NCBI GenBank assembly: GCA_938036655.1
Contig: CALHQS010000061.1
Location: 1-7,449 of the forward strand
Origin: an uncultured Candidatus Altimarinota bacterium
GTDB taxonomy: Bacteria > Patescibacteriota > Gracilibacteria > BD1-5 > UBA2023
DNA: 7,449 nucleotides
Reading direction: 5' to 3'
Position numbers and translations under genes: made by a program. This document shows positions 6,250-7,449 of the stretch, piece by piece (position 1 is the stretch's first letter; each line of letters begins with the position of its first letter). The notes under the pieces are model-generated. The model made no database searches. It was not told where the DNA came from and saw only the letters and a program-made list of their open reading frames with translations.

Positions 6250-7029
6250 TTATTTTTGTAAAAGAGTATTTTTGGCGTTTTCAACGAGATTTTTTTCTTC
6301 CATTTCAATTCCATAAAATGTCGAACCAAGCGGGTCGTTGCCTGTCAGCGTGTAAAATTTGTAGTACAAAAATTTAATCACGCTGATAGAAGTCGCAGAA
6401 AGAAAAAATGTCAAAATCGAAAGTCCCATCAGGATGAAAAGGGAGGCACCAGAATCGCTCGCCTTCGCAAAGAGAATAAAAACAATTCCGCCAGTCAGAA
6501 TCATCGCCGCAATATTGGCATAAAACGACAAAAGTACATATCGATACTGAGAAATCACGCCCACGATGAGCTCAATCCCAAAAATCGCGAGCATAATATG
6601 CACAAGATATGCGACAAGCACTGCATTATGCTGAATGCCAGACGCTACCAGCAAATATATCGGCATAAGACAGATGTAAAGAATTACCATATACATCATC
6701 ATATGTTTGAAAAGTTCACTCGTCCGTGTATAAATCGATGGAAAAATTGTTTTTACAATCGAGAGATATACCGTTCCACCCAAAAGCAATGAGAAAAATG
6801 TTGCAATCGCGAGCATCATGGGTGAAACGCCACTTTCGATGGAAAATTTTCCCAACGACAAAAATGACGCAATCAACACTCCGAGCGAAATAAATCCGCC
6901 CGCAACAATCGAAGTCAGTGCCACGAGTAAAATCCCCATCCCATCAACATGTGGCGGTCCAAGCATCTCTTCGGGCGTCGCTACTGGATCCACAAGGGAA
7001 AAATTATTATTTTGAATTGGTTCATTCAT
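6250..7029 (-). CDS. Six-helix integral membrane protein of unknown function
   Basis: A 259-residue protein with a polar N-terminal tail of about 30 residues containing a Pro-rich stretch (LGPPHVDGMG, 23-32). Six predicted transmembrane helices follow at roughly 31-57, 70-94, 109-131, 134-158, 168-189 and 194-220, and then a charged cytoplasmic tail. I do not recognise the family and see no catalytic or transport motif. The ATG at 7029 is chosen because it gives a clean tail; an in-frame ATG at 7044 would add five residues. The frame stays open farther upstream but overlaps lspA. The gene overlaps the end of lspA by 23 bases and is followed after three bases by the AMMECR1-domain gene, so the three form one operon. 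Confidence 0.8.
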   Translation of the reverse strand: MNEPIQNNNFSLVDPVATPEEMLGPPHVDGMGILLVALTSIVAGGFISLGVLIASFLSLGKFSIESGVSPMMLAIATFFSLLLGGTVYLSIVKTIFPSIYTRTSELFKHMMMYMVILYICLMPIYLLVASGIQHNAVLVAYLVHIMLAIFGIELIVGVISQYRYVLLSFYANIAAMILTGGIVFILFAKASDSGASLFILMGLSILTFFLSATSISVIKFLYYKFYTLTGNDPLGSTFYGIEMEEKNLVENAKNTLLQK

Positions 7030-7449
7030 AAGTGTAATATCCATACAAAAGTAAAATTGCACCAATCGTGATAAAAATATCTGCCACATTAAAAATCGCA
7101 AAATATTTTATCGAAAAAAAATCTACAACTTGACCGACGAAGATTCGCTCGTATCCGTGCGAAATCGCGCCCGCAAAAATACAGGCAAACGCCGCGTCGA
7201 TACATTGATTTTGTTTTGGTCGCTCATGTCGCATATAATAATACACTAATCCTCCAATAATTGCAAGTGTAATTATTTTCAAAAAAATCCCACGGATTGG
7301 CATTCCAAAAGCGATGCCCGTATTATAAATCAATTGAATCCCAAAAAAATCTCAAAAAATTGGAAAATATGAATGCAAATTTTGAATCGCATGGCCAAAA
7401 ACTATTTGCTGAAATGGTCCGTGAAAAAAATATTTTGTCGCAAAATCCA
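7007..7449 (-). CDS. lspA: Lipoprotein signal peptidase II (5' end beyond the window), with an in-frame TGA sense codon
   Basis: LspA is the membrane aspartyl protease that cuts prolipoprotein signal peptides. The 146 visible residues run from DFATKYFF (the family's DxxTK motif after helix 1) through IYNTGIAFG (7330-7304), GQVVDFF (catalytic Asp at 7123-7121) and FNVAD (catalytic Asp at 7081-7079), with hydrophobic helices between. A TGA at 7354-7352 lies between the DFATKYFF and YNTG motifs, in a segment that reads FPIF-G-DFF, so TGA must be sense. The standard-code stop would also be TGA (7024-7022); as Gly it extends the protein by GTNSK to TAA at 7009-7007. The usual G-N-x-x-D-R motif is altered to G-x-S-H-G-Y-E-R (His at 7159-7157, Glu at 7150-7148). 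The start codon is missing from the window. Confidence 0.88.

Noticed and set aside
5788..6261. A 157-codon plus-strand reading frame opposite the AMMECR1-domain gene
   Set aside because: The sense-strand protein has family motifs; the antisense product has none and no promoter or operon context.
2020..7449. TGA as tryptophan (code 4, Mycoplasma-like)
   Set aside because: Trp is encoded by TGG throughout, TGA is rare, and the contexts (loops, a position beside GNW) suit Gly. The gene set and divergence look like CPR. Not fully excluded from this window alone.

Overview
The window is AT-rich, gene-dense bacterial DNA. It reads coherently only if TGA is a sense codon and TAA/TAG are the only stops. 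With that reading rbfA, lspA and a 108-codon membrane-protein gene become whole, and every complete gene ends in TAA or TAG. Trp is still written TGG throughout, including beside TGA inside one gene, so TGA = Gly (genetic code 25) fits better than TGA = Trp. Code 25 is known from Candidatus Gracilibacteria and Absconditabacteria (SR1) of the Candidate Phyla Radiation. The lineage is inferred from the code, the compactness and the divergent proteins; no rRNA or tRNA gene lies in the window to confirm it.

Layout. At 1-25 there may be the tail of a plus-strand gene, then a shared terminator (33-68). A COG3963-type methyltransferase runs leftward (61-591). A short divergent promoter region (592-693) separates it from a rightward cluster: a DUF1304 membrane protein, an RluC/RluD-type pseudouridine synthase and a 108-residue membrane protein, with start and stop codons overlapping. 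A new promoter just before 2414 drives rbfA, ftsQ-like and nth, again overlapping, and a bidirectional terminator (4464-4489) closes the cluster. The rest is on the minus strand. Reading right to left these are lspA (5' end beyond the window), a six-helix membrane protein of unknown function and an AMMECR1-domain protein. A hairpin follows that also carries the promoter of a BCS1-like AAA ATPase (4488-5639).

The gene content is mostly housekeeping: ribosome maturation (RbfA, RluD-type), cell division (FtsQ), base-excision repair (Nth) and lipoprotein processing (LspA). I see no mobile element, CRISPR array, RNA gene or defence system. The main non-routine results are the recoded TGA codons, the membrane-protein gene that a standard-code annotation would miss, and the lack of Shine-Dalgarno sequences together with very short predicted leaders. 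With code 25 no gene-free stretch reaches 300 bases; the longest are 592-693, 2347-2413 and 5640-5706, each holding promoter or terminator signals.
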